From Nitrospiraceae bacterium (lineage in GTDB: Bacteria; Nitrospirota; Nitrospiria; Nitrospirales; UBA8639), in contig JACKFF010000018.1 of assembly GCA_020632595.1 (NCBI GenBank), positions 6,256 through 70,255 of the forward strand: a DNA stretch of 64,000 bases. Reading direction: 5' to 3'. Position numbers and translations under genes: made by a program. The notes under the pieces were generated by a model. It was not told the origin of the DNA and did no database searches. It was given only the letters and a program-made list of their open reading frames with translations. Position 1 is the stretch's first letter; each line of letters starts with the position of its first letter. Shown piece by piece: positions 52,935-62,171 of this stretch.

Positions 52935-54368
52935 GTGTCTAAAAAAGGCTTGCTGTTTATCATCGTCCTGGCTCTTATCGCCATTTACCTGGGATTAATT
53001 GGGAACGCACGATGGGGAGATTCCACCCCCCCTGAAATCTCTCTCGAACAACCGTTCGAGCTGGTCGGCCCCACCACGCCACTGGTTCTTCGTATTCATG
53101 ATGATGAGACCGGTCTTCGGGACATCTCAGTCCGCATTATTCACAACATGGAAACATTCAGCCTGGCCGACCAATCCTTTTCTTCTGAGGGGTGGTTGTC
53201 GGCAGCAGGCGGACGGGACCATGAATTCACGCTGAACGTTGTTCCCTATGCCAACTCAGACCTGCCACGGAGACAAGGGCAGGCTCAACTCATTGTGACC
53301 GCCAGGGATTATTCCTGGCGAAACTGGTTTGAAGGTAACGGACAACGGCTGGAGAAGGAATTTACCCCACAATTTACACCACCCAGATTGGAACTCCTGT
53401 CCCCCCCCACGACCATCGTGCAAGGTGGAGCAGGCATCGTGAGGTATCGAGTAATTCCGGAAGTGTCTATTCACGGCGTCAAGATTGGAAAGGCCTTCTT
53501 TCCGGGATATCCTGCACCGGACAAAGCCGGCATGTTTGCTTTCATTGCCTTTCCTTATAATTTGCCGTCCTCAACCCCGATTCAAGTGATTGCAGACGAC
53601 GGGTATGGTAACTCCGCTCTCATGGATGTGAGTTTCAAGGTCAAACCCCAAGCCTGGCGCACCCGTTCCATCACGATTTCGGACTCATTTATTCGTAAAA
53701 CGGTTCCAACCATTCTGGCACAGACTCCTGAATTACAGAGTACGGGCGATCCACTGAAGGATTTCCTTCTGGTCAATGACACGTTACGCAAAATGAATAA
53801 CGAGACCATTTCCAAACTGGCCAAGAGCAGCCGACATGAATTTCTCTGGAAGGGGGCTTTTCGCCAATTGTCGGGCTCACAGGTCGAGGCTTCCTTCGCC
53901 GATCACCGCAAATATACGTATAAGGGACAGGTCGTCGATACCCAAGATCATTTAGGATTTGATCTCGCCGTCACCCAGCATTATCCCGTCGAAGCGGCGA
54001 ATAACGGAATTGTGATATTTGCCGGATATCTGGGAATTTATGGGAACACGATTATTCTTGATCATGGATATGGATTGCTTTCCTTGTATGCGCATCTCTC
54101 TTCGATTGAAGGCAAACCCGGTGACGCGGTCACCCTGGGACAACCCATTGGCAAATCAGGCACCACCGGTCTCGCAGCCGGCGACCACCTGCATTTTAGT
54201 TTGATTTTGCATGGCGAACAGGTGAATCCCACGGAATGGTGGGATCCGTTTTGGGTGAAAACCCGCATCAAAGACCAGTTAGGATTGCCCTCTCTGGTTA
54301 AACCAACGGATGAAGAACCGGAACCGGCCACAACACACTTAGGCCCCTCTCCCGCGCCAGTCCAGTAA
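52935..54368 (+). CDS. M23 family metallopeptidase (LytM/NlpD-like)
   Basis: 477 residues from the GTG at 52935 (GGAGGAAGAG upstream); an ATG at 52767 is the alternative. It begins with a membrane helix (KKGLLFIIVLALIAIYLGLIG). A long beta-rich region follows (about 35-330), containing SEISLEQPFELVGPTTP-type segments. The C-terminal LytM domain (about 340-455) has HLGFDLAVTQHYPVEAANNG (His-Asp zinc ligands), HGYGLLSLYAHLSSI and GDHLHFSLILHG. It should cut peptidoglycan cross-links in the periplasm. It stands next to mreB, consistent with a cell-wall role. Confidence 0.9.
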   Translation: MSKKGLLFIIVLALIAIYLGLIGNARWGDSTPPEISLEQPFELVGPTTPLVLRIHDDETGLRDISVRIIHNMETFSLADQSFSSEGWLSAAGGRDHEFTLNVVPYANSDLPRRQGQAQLIVTARDYSWRNWFEGNGQRLEKEFTPQFTPPRLELLSPPTTIVQGGAGIVRYRVIPEVSIHGVKIGKAFFPGYPAPDKAGMFAFIAFPYNLPSSTPIQVIADDGYGNSALMDVSFKVKPQAWRTRSITISDSFIRKTVPTILAQTPELQSTGDPLKDFLLVNDTLRKMNNETISKLAKSSRHEFLWKGAFRQLSGSQVEASFADHRKYTYKGQVVDTQDHLGFDLAVTQHYPVEAANNGIVIFAGYLGIYGNTIILDHGYGLLSLYAHLSSIEGKPGDAVTLGQPIGKSGTTGLAAGDHLHFSLILHGEQVNPTEWWDPFWVKTRIKDQLGLPSLVKPTDEEPEPATTHLGPSPAPVQ

Positions 54369-54451
54369 TGTCATAAGGCGGCTTCACCCTCCGAGATCCC
54401 GAATCCCACATGAATTTCAAGACCCTCTGAGTCATCAAAGGATACGAACGT

Positions 54452-56866
54452 ATGGCCAAACGAACCCGGTCTGGCACCGATAATACCACCAACAACCCTT
54501 CAGCAATCATCCCGGTTTTGTTGGATGAAACGACGCGGCAACGCTATCTCAATTATGCGCTCTCGGTTATTACCTCACGAGCCCTCCCGGATATCCGGGA
54601 TGGATTGAAACCGGTGCAGCGGCGCATTTTGTTTTCCATGTTTCACAATCATCGCCTGGTGCCTGACCGGCCTCCCATCAAGAGCGCCAAAGTCGTGGGG
54701 TCGGTTATCGGTGAGTGGCATCCACATGGAGACGCGGCGGTTTATGACGCGATGGCTCGCATGGCCCAACCCTGGTCATTGCGCAACACCCTGGTGGATG
54801 GCCATGGAAATTTCGGCAGCCAGGACGGCGACCGTCCTGCCGCTTATCGCTATACCGAAGCCCGTCTGACACCCCTCGCACTCGAACTGCTGAATGAACT
54901 GAATAAAAACACAGTCGACTTCCAACCCAATTACGATGGCAAAGCGGAAGAACCGCTGGTCCTCCCCGCCCGCTTTCCCAACCTGCTGGTGAATGGATCG
55001 ACAGGAATTGCCGTGGGCATGGCCACCAATATCCCTCCCCATAACTTAGGAGAGGTGATCGAGGCCGCGATCGCCTTGATTGCGAATCGGGATGCCTCTA
55101 TTTCCGATCTCATGAAATACCTGAAAGGCCCGGACTTTCCGACCGGCGGCGAAATTTTGAACAACAAAACTGAAATCCGGGAAATGTATGAGACCGGACA
55201 GGGGTCGATCCGGCTTCGCGGAGAATATGAAGTCAAAGCATTGGATCACGGAAAATCAGCCATTCTCATTACATCCATTCCCTTTGCCGTCGATAAGTCC
55301 GCCATTGTTGAACGGATCGGCGAATTAATCATCACCAAAAAGGTTCCGCAATTGGTGGATGTCCGTGACGAGTCCACAACCGAAGTTCAGATCGCGCTTG
55401 AGACACAAAAAGATGCCGATCCCCATCTGGCCATGGCCTATCTCTTTAAACATACCCCGCTACAAAATAACTTTTCCGTTAATTTGACGTGCCTGGTTCC
55501 AGTACCGGGATCGACCGTGGCCCGCCCTGATTGCCTGAATCTTAAGCAGATGCTGGAACAGTTCATCGACTTTCGCTTTGTCACCGTCAAACGAAGATTC
55601 AGCTACGATTTGCAAGTCCTGGAAAAGCGAATCCATATCCTGAATGGGTTCAAACTCATTTTCGACGCTCTGGATCAGGTGCTCAAGATCATCCGGCAAA
55701 GTGAAGGTAAAGCCGATTCTGCCAATAAACTCCAGCAACGATTCGGACTGGAACCCATTCAAACCGATGCGATTTTGGAAACGCCCATCTATAAATTATC
55801 CCGAACCGAAATTAAAAAAATGCTGGATGAGCTGGCTGACAAGCTCCGCCAGGCCAAGAATCTCAAAACCCTTCTGGCTTCCAATACCAAATTATGGGAT
55901 GTGGTCAAAAAAGAACTGGAAGAGGTTGCCACGACTTTTGGAGACAAACGCCGGACCAAAATCGGGCGGCGGCAAACCGAGGAAGTCGAGTTTGATCCGG
56001 ACGCATTCCGGGTTAAGGAAGACGCCGTGATCACCGTTTCCGCAGATGGATGGATCCGGCGAGTCGGCCTCATCAAAGATCTTTCCAAAGCACGGGTTCG
56101 GGAAGGCGATCGGATCATGACGATTTTAGGCGGGAGCACCCTAGAATCGGTGGTGTTCTTTTCCAATTATGGCAGCGCCTACTCTATTCGCATCGGCGAT
56201 ATTCCACCGGCCCGAAGCGGCTTTGGAGATCCGGCGCAAAAGCTCTTTAAATTCAAAGATGGCGAACGTATTATTGAGGGGCTGAGCTTCGATCCGCGTA
56301 CGCGGACAACAGGACTGTCCGCCCTTGCACCGTCAAAAGATCGCAACCTGCCACTCTTCGACAGTACCCCATCCGATCTCTACGGAGAAGCCGTCGCCAT
56401 GACTTCCAGCGGGATGGGAATTCGATTTGAGCTTGCCGCCTTCCAGGAGCCGTCGACCCGACTGGGCCGAAAATTTTGTAAACTCAAGGAAGGGGAAGAA
56501 GTCGTCGGAGTCAACCAGGTGACCGCTCCTCTGCAAAAAACCGTCGTGGCGGTTGTCTCCGCGCGAGGACGAGCCTTACTCTGTCAGGCCGAAGAGGTGG
56601 CGCAATTGGCCGGACCCGGCCGTGGAGTCATCGTGTTGAAATTAGACCAGAACGATACCGTGGTTGGATTTAAATTATTATCTTCAAAAGAAGAGGAGCT
56701 CGCGCTTGCCAAAGAAGACGGGGGCACCCTTTCCGTCTCCCTTCGCAAATACCAGGTGGTCGGACGTGGAGGAAAAGGACATCCATTGCTTAGGCGGGGT
56801 CGTCTGACCGGCATGATTCCAACTGAATTGACTGTGCCGGTTTTCCAAACAGAAGTTGCCCCCTAG
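54452..56866 (+). CDS. parC: Type II topoisomerase subunit A (ParC/GyrA family)
   Basis: 804 residues. Start ATG with AAAGGA upstream. The winged-helix breakage domain has LPDIRDGLKPVQRRILFSM, SVIGEWHPHGDAAVYDAM and catalytic Tyr134 in AYRYTEARLTPLA. The tower and coiled-coil part and a C-terminal beta-pinwheel (about 480-800) follow. The C-terminus has the string VGRGGKGHPLL, which partly resembles the gyrase box, so a gyrase-like activity cannot be excluded. Directly followed by the B subunit gene (68-base gap). Named ParC by context and because the pair is A-then-B; a GyrA assignment remains possible. Confidence 0.85.
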   Translation: MAKRTRSGTDNTTNNPSAIIPVLLDETTRQRYLNYALSVITSRALPDIRDGLKPVQRRILFSMFHNHRLVPDRPPIKSAKVVGSVIGEWHPHGDAAVYDAMARMAQPWSLRNTLVDGHGNFGSQDGDRPAAYRYTEARLTPLALELLNELNKNTVDFQPNYDGKAEEPLVLPARFPNLLVNGSTGIAVGMATNIPPHNLGEVIEAAIALIANRDASISDLMKYLKGPDFPTGGEILNNKTEIREMYETGQGSIRLRGEYEVKALDHGKSAILITSIPFAVDKSAIVERIGELIITKKVPQLVDVRDESTTEVQIALETQKDADPHLAMAYLFKHTPLQNNFSVNLTCLVPVPGSTVARPDCLNLKQMLEQFIDFRFVTVKRRFSYDLQVLEKRIHILNGFKLIFDALDQVLKIIRQSEGKADSANKLQQRFGLEPIQTDAILETPIYKLSRTEIKKMLDELADKLRQAKNLKTLLASNTKLWDVVKKELEEVATTFGDKRRTKIGRRQTEEVEFDPDAFRVKEDAVITVSADGWIRRVGLIKDLSKARVREGDRIMTILGGSTLESVVFFSNYGSAYSIRIGDIPPARSGFGDPAQKLFKFKDGERIIEGLSFDPRTRTTGLSALAPSKDRNLPLFDSTPSDLYGEAVAMTSSGMGIRFELAAFQEPSTRLGRKFCKLKEGEEVVGVNQVTAPLQKTVVAVVSARGRALLCQAEEVAQLAGPGRGVIVLKLDQNDTVVGFKLLSSKEEELALAKEDGGTLSVSLRKYQVVGRGGKGHPLLRRGRLTGMIPTELTVPVFQTEVAP

Positions 56867-56934
56867 TTTCCTGATGCATTACACCAAGAACCTGTTGCCT
56901 TTTTTCATTCTCATTCACTCACGAGGATCCGTTC

Positions 56935-58878
56935 ATGGGTAAAACATATGATGCCAGTGACATCGTCGTACTGGAGGGAATTGAACCCGTCCGACGCCGT
57001 CCTGCGATGTATATTGGAGGCACCGATAAGACGGGCCTGCACCACTTAGTCTGGGAAATTCTGGATAACGCGATCGATGAGGTTATTAATGGGTACGCCA
57101 CTCACATCATCGTGGAACTGGATAAATCACGTGAAGGCCTCCGCATCACGGACAACGGTCGTGGCATTCCGGTGGATAAACATCCCAAACACAAAAAGTC
57201 GGCATTAGAAATTATTATGACAACCTTACATGCCGGAGGTAAGTTTGATACCGGAAGTTACATCCATTCCGGCGGATTGCATGGAGTCGGAGCCTCGGTG
57301 GTGAATGCCCTGTCCCGTCACCTCGAAGTTCAGGTGAAACGTGACGGCAAGGAGTGGGAACAGACCTATCAGGCCGGAGTACCTCAAGGCCCGGTCAAAG
57401 CCCTGGGCAATGCACGGGGGACCGGAACTTCGGTCTATTTTCGTCCCGATCCCAAAATATTCGGCAAAACCATTCAATTCGATCCCGCTGTGTTACAGGA
57501 TACGCTTGATGCGAAGGCCTATCTGCATAAGGGGCTCAAGCTGACTTTCAAAGATGGGACCACCGGAGAAACCCACCTGTTTCATCACGAGCAGGGCATC
57601 CAGGAATACTTGCGCAAATTAGTGGCGGATCGCGGTCGAAAAACGACCGCCGATTTCGTTTTCTACCTGGAACGGCAATTTAAAAATGGCCCATCAGGCG
57701 CTGAAGGAGGCGCACAGGCACTGAAGATGGAAGTCGCCTTGCAATGGACCGATGAACCCGCCGAATTCGTCAAAAGTTATGTCAATGGGGTGGCCACTCC
57801 GAACGGGGGCACGCATGAAATGGGGTTACGCGGCGGCATCGTAAAAGCGGCACGCAATTACATCGACACCCACAATCTCACACCCAAAGGCCTCTCCCTT
57901 CAAGCCGAAGATATTCGCGAGGGCATGGCGGCCGTACTGAGCGTCCTCGTCCTCCATCCGCAATTTCAGGGTCAAACGAAGGAGCGGCTCAATAATCCGG
58001 AAGTGCAGGCGCAAGTGGATAGTCTGGTCCGGCCGGCCCTTGAAACCTATCTCAACGAAAATCAAAGTATTGCCGAAGCCCTTGTAGGTCGCATGATTCT
58101 GGCCGCCCGAGCCCGTGAAGCCTCTCGTGAAGCCTCCAAAGCCGTGATGCGGAAGTCAGCCGTGAGCCATCGCCTCAACCTGCCGGGGAAACTGGCCGAC
58201 TGCCAGAGCACGGATCCAACCATCAGCGAACTGTTTATCGTCGAGGGCGACTCCGCAGGCGGAACAGCCAAACAAGGCCGTGACTTAAAAAATCAGGCCA
58301 TTCTTCCCATACGGGGCAAAGTGCTGAACACGGAAGAACTCACCCTGGCCAAAGTGGTTGAGAACAAAGAGCTGGCGGATGTCGTCAAAGTCTTGGGCTG
58401 TGGAGTCGGTAAAGACTTTGATCTCAAGAAACTCCGGTATCATAAAATTATTTTGTTGATGGATGCGGATATTGACGGCTATCACATCAGCACACTGTTG
58501 TTGACGTTTTTTTTCCGGCACATGCCTGATCTGATCCGGCAAGGCCACGTTTACATTGCCCAACCGCCACTCTACCGGATTGAAATCGGGAAGGAAGTCC
58601 ACTGGGCCGGGACCGACGAGGAAAAGGAACGCATTGTGTCAGGAGCCCGCAGCAATGCCAATCCCACCATCAGCCGTTTCAAAGGCTTGGGCGAAATGTT
58701 TCCCCAACAGCTCAAAGTCACCACCTTGCACCCCGCCACTCGTCGCTTACTCAAAGTCGAACTGTTAGACGAACTGCAAACCGACCGGACGTTTCAGGAT
58801 TTGATGGGCAAACGCACCGAGGCCCGGTATGAATTTTTAATGGCCAATGCGGGGCTGGCTGATAATCTGGACGTGTAA
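56935..58878 (+). CDS. parE: Type II topoisomerase subunit B (ParE/GyrB family)
   Basis: 647 residues, normal for ParE. The GHKL ATPase has LVWEILDNAIDEVINGY, TDNGRGIPVD and SGGLHGVGASVVNALS. The transducer domain follows. The TOPRIM region contains FIVEGDSAGGTAKQGRD, PIRGKVLN and MDADIDGYHI; the C-terminus ends GKRTEARYEFLMANAGLADNLDV. It lacks the long insertion of E. coli GyrB. A diverged second copy of its last 22 codons occurs at about 62002-62070, on the far side of the STAND/FGE locus. Confidence 0.92.
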   Translation: MGKTYDASDIVVLEGIEPVRRRPAMYIGGTDKTGLHHLVWEILDNAIDEVINGYATHIIVELDKSREGLRITDNGRGIPVDKHPKHKKSALEIIMTTLHAGGKFDTGSYIHSGGLHGVGASVVNALSRHLEVQVKRDGKEWEQTYQAGVPQGPVKALGNARGTGTSVYFRPDPKIFGKTIQFDPAVLQDTLDAKAYLHKGLKLTFKDGTTGETHLFHHEQGIQEYLRKLVADRGRKTTADFVFYLERQFKNGPSGAEGGAQALKMEVALQWTDEPAEFVKSYVNGVATPNGGTHEMGLRGGIVKAARNYIDTHNLTPKGLSLQAEDIREGMAAVLSVLVLHPQFQGQTKERLNNPEVQAQVDSLVRPALETYLNENQSIAEALVGRMILAARAREASREASKAVMRKSAVSHRLNLPGKLADCQSTDPTISELFIVEGDSAGGTAKQGRDLKNQAILPIRGKVLNTEELTLAKVVENKELADVVKVLGCGVGKDFDLKKLRYHKIILLMDADIDGYHISTLLLTFFFRHMPDLIRQGHVYIAQPPLYRIEIGKEVHWAGTDEEKERIVSGARSNANPTISRFKGLGEMFPQQLKVTTLHPATRRLLKVELLDELQTDRTFQDLMGKRTEARYEFLMANAGLADNLDV

Positions 58879-59262
58879 GAAAATTTGGGTCGGTCATCCC
58901 TGCGATCTTTGGTAGTGTTTTCTTGAACACCCCTAAATAAGACTCCTCTCAGGTTCATTTTTCTCCTGTAGCGACGGGTCGGTGACCCGTCGTCTTCATC
59001 GCACGTCGTCTTGCACCACACGTCGCCCGGCCATCCAAGATAGACGTCCCACCGGGACGTCTCTACTGCAGACCGGTTGCTTCTTCTCTTGTAGCGGCGG
59101 GTCGGTGACCCGTCGTCTTCATCGCCCGTCGTCCGGCAATCGAAAAGAGACGCCCCGGCGGGGCGTCTCCACAATTCGGAAGAGAAAAGGGTAAAAGGAT
59201 AAAGGACAAAGGGTTAGGGGGTGTCCTGGGCAAGACGAAAGCCGAGGCAGTTGTGCCGGGCG
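58879..59262. other. Intergenic region packed with palindromic repeats
   Basis: 384 bases between parE and the FGE gene; it is dominated by the B-A-B-A repeat cluster at 58973-59168. No gene. Confidence 0.6.
58973..59168. repeat. Palindromic repeat cluster B-A-B-A (locus 4)
   Basis: Four stem-loops: B at 58973-58991 (GACGGGTC, GGT, GACCCGTC), A at 59042-59062 (AGACGTCCC, ACC, GGGACGTCT), B at 59096-59114 (GGCGGGTC, GGT, GACCCGTC) and A at 59148-59168 (AGACGCCCC, GGC, GGGGCGTCT). All arms are perfect or nearly so, and compensatory changes keep them paired. Connecting words (CGTCTTCATCGC) repeat. Same family as at 13998, 22955 and 23877. Confidence 0.85.
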
Positions 59263-59928
59263 TCAAGGGGTGCCCCTGAACCGGTTCGAGGACCGGAGGG
59301 CGTCTGGTGTGAAGAACCAGGCACCGCCCCGGACCACACGCAACGAACAATCTCCCCCAGTGGCTTCTAGCCAGGCAGAGCCATCCGTCGGTGCGCCCTT
59401 GTAATTCGCATGCAAGCAATCTTCCACCCATTCCCACACATTCCCGCTCATGTCATACAGCCCAAAGGCATTCGACTGTTTGCTGCCCACCTCGGCCGTC
59501 TTCCCACCTGAATTCTCAGAAAAGACTGCATAAATCCCCAGCTGGTTTTCTTCTGAAGTCCCAGCCCATGTCTCCTGCTTGGCCCCGCTACGCGCCGCAT
59601 ATTCCCACTCGGACTCCGTGGGCAACCGATATCGTTGGCCGGTTTCTCCCGCCAGCCACGCCGCATAGGCTCTCGCCTCCTCCCATGAAACATTGATGAC
59701 TGGGCGTGGTCCACGGCCCCAGGCTTGATCATTCGGAAACGGTCTATTGGTCGCAATAGCAAACCGGTCGTATTCCTCAAAGGTGACTTCGTGTTTTCCC
59801 ATGGCAAAAGCCTGTATGTTGACTTCTGGGATGAAATCAGATTCACCCCCTTGCCGATACGTGCCATTAGGAATGGGCACCATCTCGGGTGGGATATGAA
59901 TGCTCACGACTAAGGATTGCACTTTCAA
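59263..59928 (-). CDS. FGE-sulfatase domain, C-terminal part of the split STAND protein
   Basis: 221 codons from a TTG that overlaps the stop of the STAND gene. It is a complete FGE-sulfatase fold: MVPIPNGTYRQGGESDF, MGKHEVTFEEYDRFA, VINVSWEEARAYAAWLAGETG, RLPTESEWEYAARSG, GLYDMSGNVWEWVEDC, LRVVRGGAWFF. Read in this frame across the join, the sequence is LHQALLKVQSLVVSIH, a smooth continuation after the STAND protein's membrane helix. One extra base near 59940-59946 would fuse them. So it was probably the C-terminal domain of one membrane-bound protein, placed outside the membrane. Confidence 0.8.
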   Translation of the reverse strand: MKVQSLVVSIHIPPEMVPIPNGTYRQGGESDFIPEVNIQAFAMGKHEVTFEEYDRFAIATNRPFPNDQAWGRGPRPVINVSWEEARAYAAWLAGETGQRYRLPTESEWEYAARSGAKQETWAGTSEENQLGIYAVFSENSGGKTAEVGSKQSNAFGLYDMSGNVWEWVEDCLHANYKGAPTDGSAWLEATGGDCSLRVVRGGAWFFTPDALRSSNRFRGTP

Positions 59929-61892
59929 CAGAGCCTGATGAAGTTATAGCCTTTCTGCCAGAGCCAGGTGATCACTCCCAGCATCAGCACGAAGAGGAGC
60001 CCGGCTGCCATCCACAGATGTCTAGCCCGAAGGCTGGCATCGAGAAACTCTTTGGTGAGCCCCACAGCATTGACCCCGGCCTGTTGGAAATCGTAATACT
60101 CCCGGCCGGTGGCCAGACCATCGAAACGGGGCTTGCCCATGGATGCCCATTTCTGCGCTCGGCTTTCCAACAGCGTGCGATCCACCAGCGCTTTTTTGTT
60201 GGTCTCGACATACTCCTTCAAGGCCGGCCAGGCCTCGAAGAGTTTTTCGTGGCTGATCGAGACGGTGGCTTCCTCCTTTTCGCCTTCCGTGCGCAGGAGA
60301 CGTTCGGACACCAGCCGGTCGATCACCGGGTGGAGTTCGTGGGGGAATTCGCCTTTCTTTTGCCGGTTACGGGTGGGAACACCCTCTTCCTTTTGCACCT
60401 TGGCCAATGCGTGAAAGAGAATAGGCAAGGCCTTCGCGGCCTTGATGCCCAAATCCCGCTCGATGCTCGCTTCCACCTGTTTTACGTGGGCCCCGATGGC
60501 CCCGGCCACGCCGCCGATCCGGTCATAAACCGTCTCGCTTAAGGTGTGGTTCACGCGATCTTGAAAGAGACGGTCCAGCACGAAGGCCAACAGTGGCAGG
60601 TTGCCGGATTCCGCCTCGCTCTCCCGAATGAGCCGTGCGGCGAAGGTTTCGTCGATGGTGAGGCCTGCCGCCTGGGCCGGTTTCAGGACCATGTCCTGCA
60701 TCATGTAGAATTTGACGGGTCCCAGCGCAAAGTGGCCCACTTTGCTATTCAGCACTTGCACCATCTCCTGGTGCCGGTGGCAATAGTGCAAGTAATCGCT
60801 GCGGATGGTGCCTATCACCCAGAAGGCTTTCTCTTGGGTGGCCTGATAGAGCGCCGTCAGGAAGCTGTTGGCCTGCACTACGTCATGGGAAGTGAATAGT
60901 TCTTCCATTTGATCGATGAAGAGCACGAGGGTGCGTGAGGCGACGCTGTCCCTCATGATGGCCATGATCTGGGTACCGAGCGTTTCCGGTGCCTTGGTGA
61001 GTTTCTCCAACAGCGTATCCGGTCTAAAACCCGCCTGGGTCACCAGGGAGCCCAATGCCCCGAGCATGGCTTCTATCGGCTGCTGGCGTTGACTGGGGAC
61101 CATCCGCACACTCAGTAAAGGCTGGGCGTCAGGAAATCCTCCGGATTCCAATTTGGGAAGAACCCCCGCATCCACCACCGAGGATTTGCCCACACCCGAG
61201 TCGCCGCTAATGATCATAAACCGGCCTTCCGGTTCCCGCAGACGGTCGAGGATATCCCGCACTTCGGCATCGCGGCCAAAGAACACCGGCGCGTATTTAC
61301 GCGTGAAGTGAAGGAGGCCAGGATAGGGGGAGCCCTGTTCTTCGATATTCCAAGTGACGGTTGCAGACTTGACGGGCTCAGTGAGGTGGGAGAGTTCCGT
61401 TTGTTTTCCGTCCTCCAGATGCCTCGCGACCGCAGCCAGCACGAGGGAGGACAGTTCGTGGGGAGACGAAAAGGGGCTGGCGAGTTTTTCGGTTAACAGA
61501 TGTTGCCGCAGAGTCTTGATCCGCTCGCCTCTGTCCTCTGCATAATAGGCATCACTAAAAGAATTGGGCCAAGGTGTCTTGTCATCCACGAAAAAGGTGA
61601 GGCAAGGTTTCCTGAGGGCTTCGGCATGACGAAACTCCAACTCGGTGACGGACAGATTGTTCGGGTTTCCATGATTGACAGGAGGTACATAACCATACCG
61701 AAAGGCAAACAGTCCCACATAGATATCGGCTCTCCCGACGTCTTTCAAACATTTGTCAGCGGGACGCTGATCGGCGGCAACATAGTCCTCCATGGCGATG
61801 ACCTGATACCCCGCTTTTCGCAAGGCATCAAAGACGACCTGCCGATATTCTTTCAAGTCTTCGAACGTGGAGGAGAGATAGATCGTTGGCAT
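59925..61892 (-). CDS. DUF4062 and STAND-type NTPase with C-terminal membrane helix
   Basis: 655 residues. Residues 1-150 form a DUF4062-type domain (PTIYLSSTFEDLKEYRQVVFDALRK, DIYVGLFAFRYGYVP, SVTELEFRHAEA), a TIR/Rossmann-like module. A NACHT/STAND-like ATPase follows: VFFGRDAEVRDILDRL, Walker A at 230-237 (GDSGVGKSS), Walker B around 323-331 (LVLFIDQMEELF), then helical winged-helix parts to about 600. A membrane helix (WMAAGLLFVLMLGVITWLW) ends the frame. The architecture normally continues into an FGE-sulfatase domain, here in the next frame. STAND proteins assemble on sensing a signal; this one is a plausible regulator of cell death or defence. Confidence 0.88.
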   Translation of the reverse strand: MPTIYLSSTFEDLKEYRQVVFDALRKAGYQVIAMEDYVAADQRPADKCLKDVGRADIYVGLFAFRYGYVPPVNHGNPNNLSVTELEFRHAEALRKPCLTFFVDDKTPWPNSFSDAYYAEDRGERIKTLRQHLLTEKLASPFSSPHELSSLVLAAVARHLEDGKQTELSHLTEPVKSATVTWNIEEQGSPYPGLLHFTRKYAPVFFGRDAEVRDILDRLREPEGRFMIISGDSGVGKSSVVDAGVLPKLESGGFPDAQPLLSVRMVPSQRQQPIEAMLGALGSLVTQAGFRPDTLLEKLTKAPETLGTQIMAIMRDSVASRTLVLFIDQMEELFTSHDVVQANSFLTALYQATQEKAFWVIGTIRSDYLHYCHRHQEMVQVLNSKVGHFALGPVKFYMMQDMVLKPAQAAGLTIDETFAARLIRESEAESGNLPLLAFVLDRLFQDRVNHTLSETVYDRIGGVAGAIGAHVKQVEASIERDLGIKAAKALPILFHALAKVQKEEGVPTRNRQKKGEFPHELHPVIDRLVSERLLRTEGEKEEATVSISHEKLFEAWPALKEYVETNKKALVDRTLLESRAQKWASMGKPRFDGLATGREYYDFQQAGVNAVGLTKEFLDASLRARHLWMAAGLLFVLMLGVITWLWQKGYNFIRLC

Positions 61893-61991
61893 GACCGCGA
61901 AGGATTTCTTGAATCAAAGAAACACGTCCGTTCTCTTTTCAAGATCTATTTGGCCAGAATCCGGACATAACTTCAAGCATGTTTGGACCAA

Positions 61992-62153
61992 ATGGTTCTG
62001 TACAAACGCACCGAAGCCCTGTCCGAATTTCTCATGGCCAACGCCGGATTGGCAGACAATTTTGACGGATCACAAACGATAAGGCGGAAACAGCGAGGAG
62101 GAAGGAGCGGACTTGGAAGAGTAAGGCGGTTTCTTTTTCCCCTCACCTCTTAG
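61992..62153 (+). pseudogene. ParE C-terminal remnant (second copy of the parE 3' end)
   Basis: A short frame of 53 codons reads MVLYKRTEALSEFLMANAGLADNFDGS, then unrelated basic residues. The segment KRTEALSEFLMANAGLADNFD matches the real ParE end (KRTEARYEFLMANAGLADNLD) at 18 of 21 positions; the DNA is roughly three quarters identical. It ends nine bases before nothing of note and 18 bases upstream of the SagB gene. Nothing before it resembles ParE, so this is a fragment. It may mark an insertion point or a decayed duplicate. Confidence 0.75.
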
Positions 62154-62171
62154 AATGTTACACTACCTATT

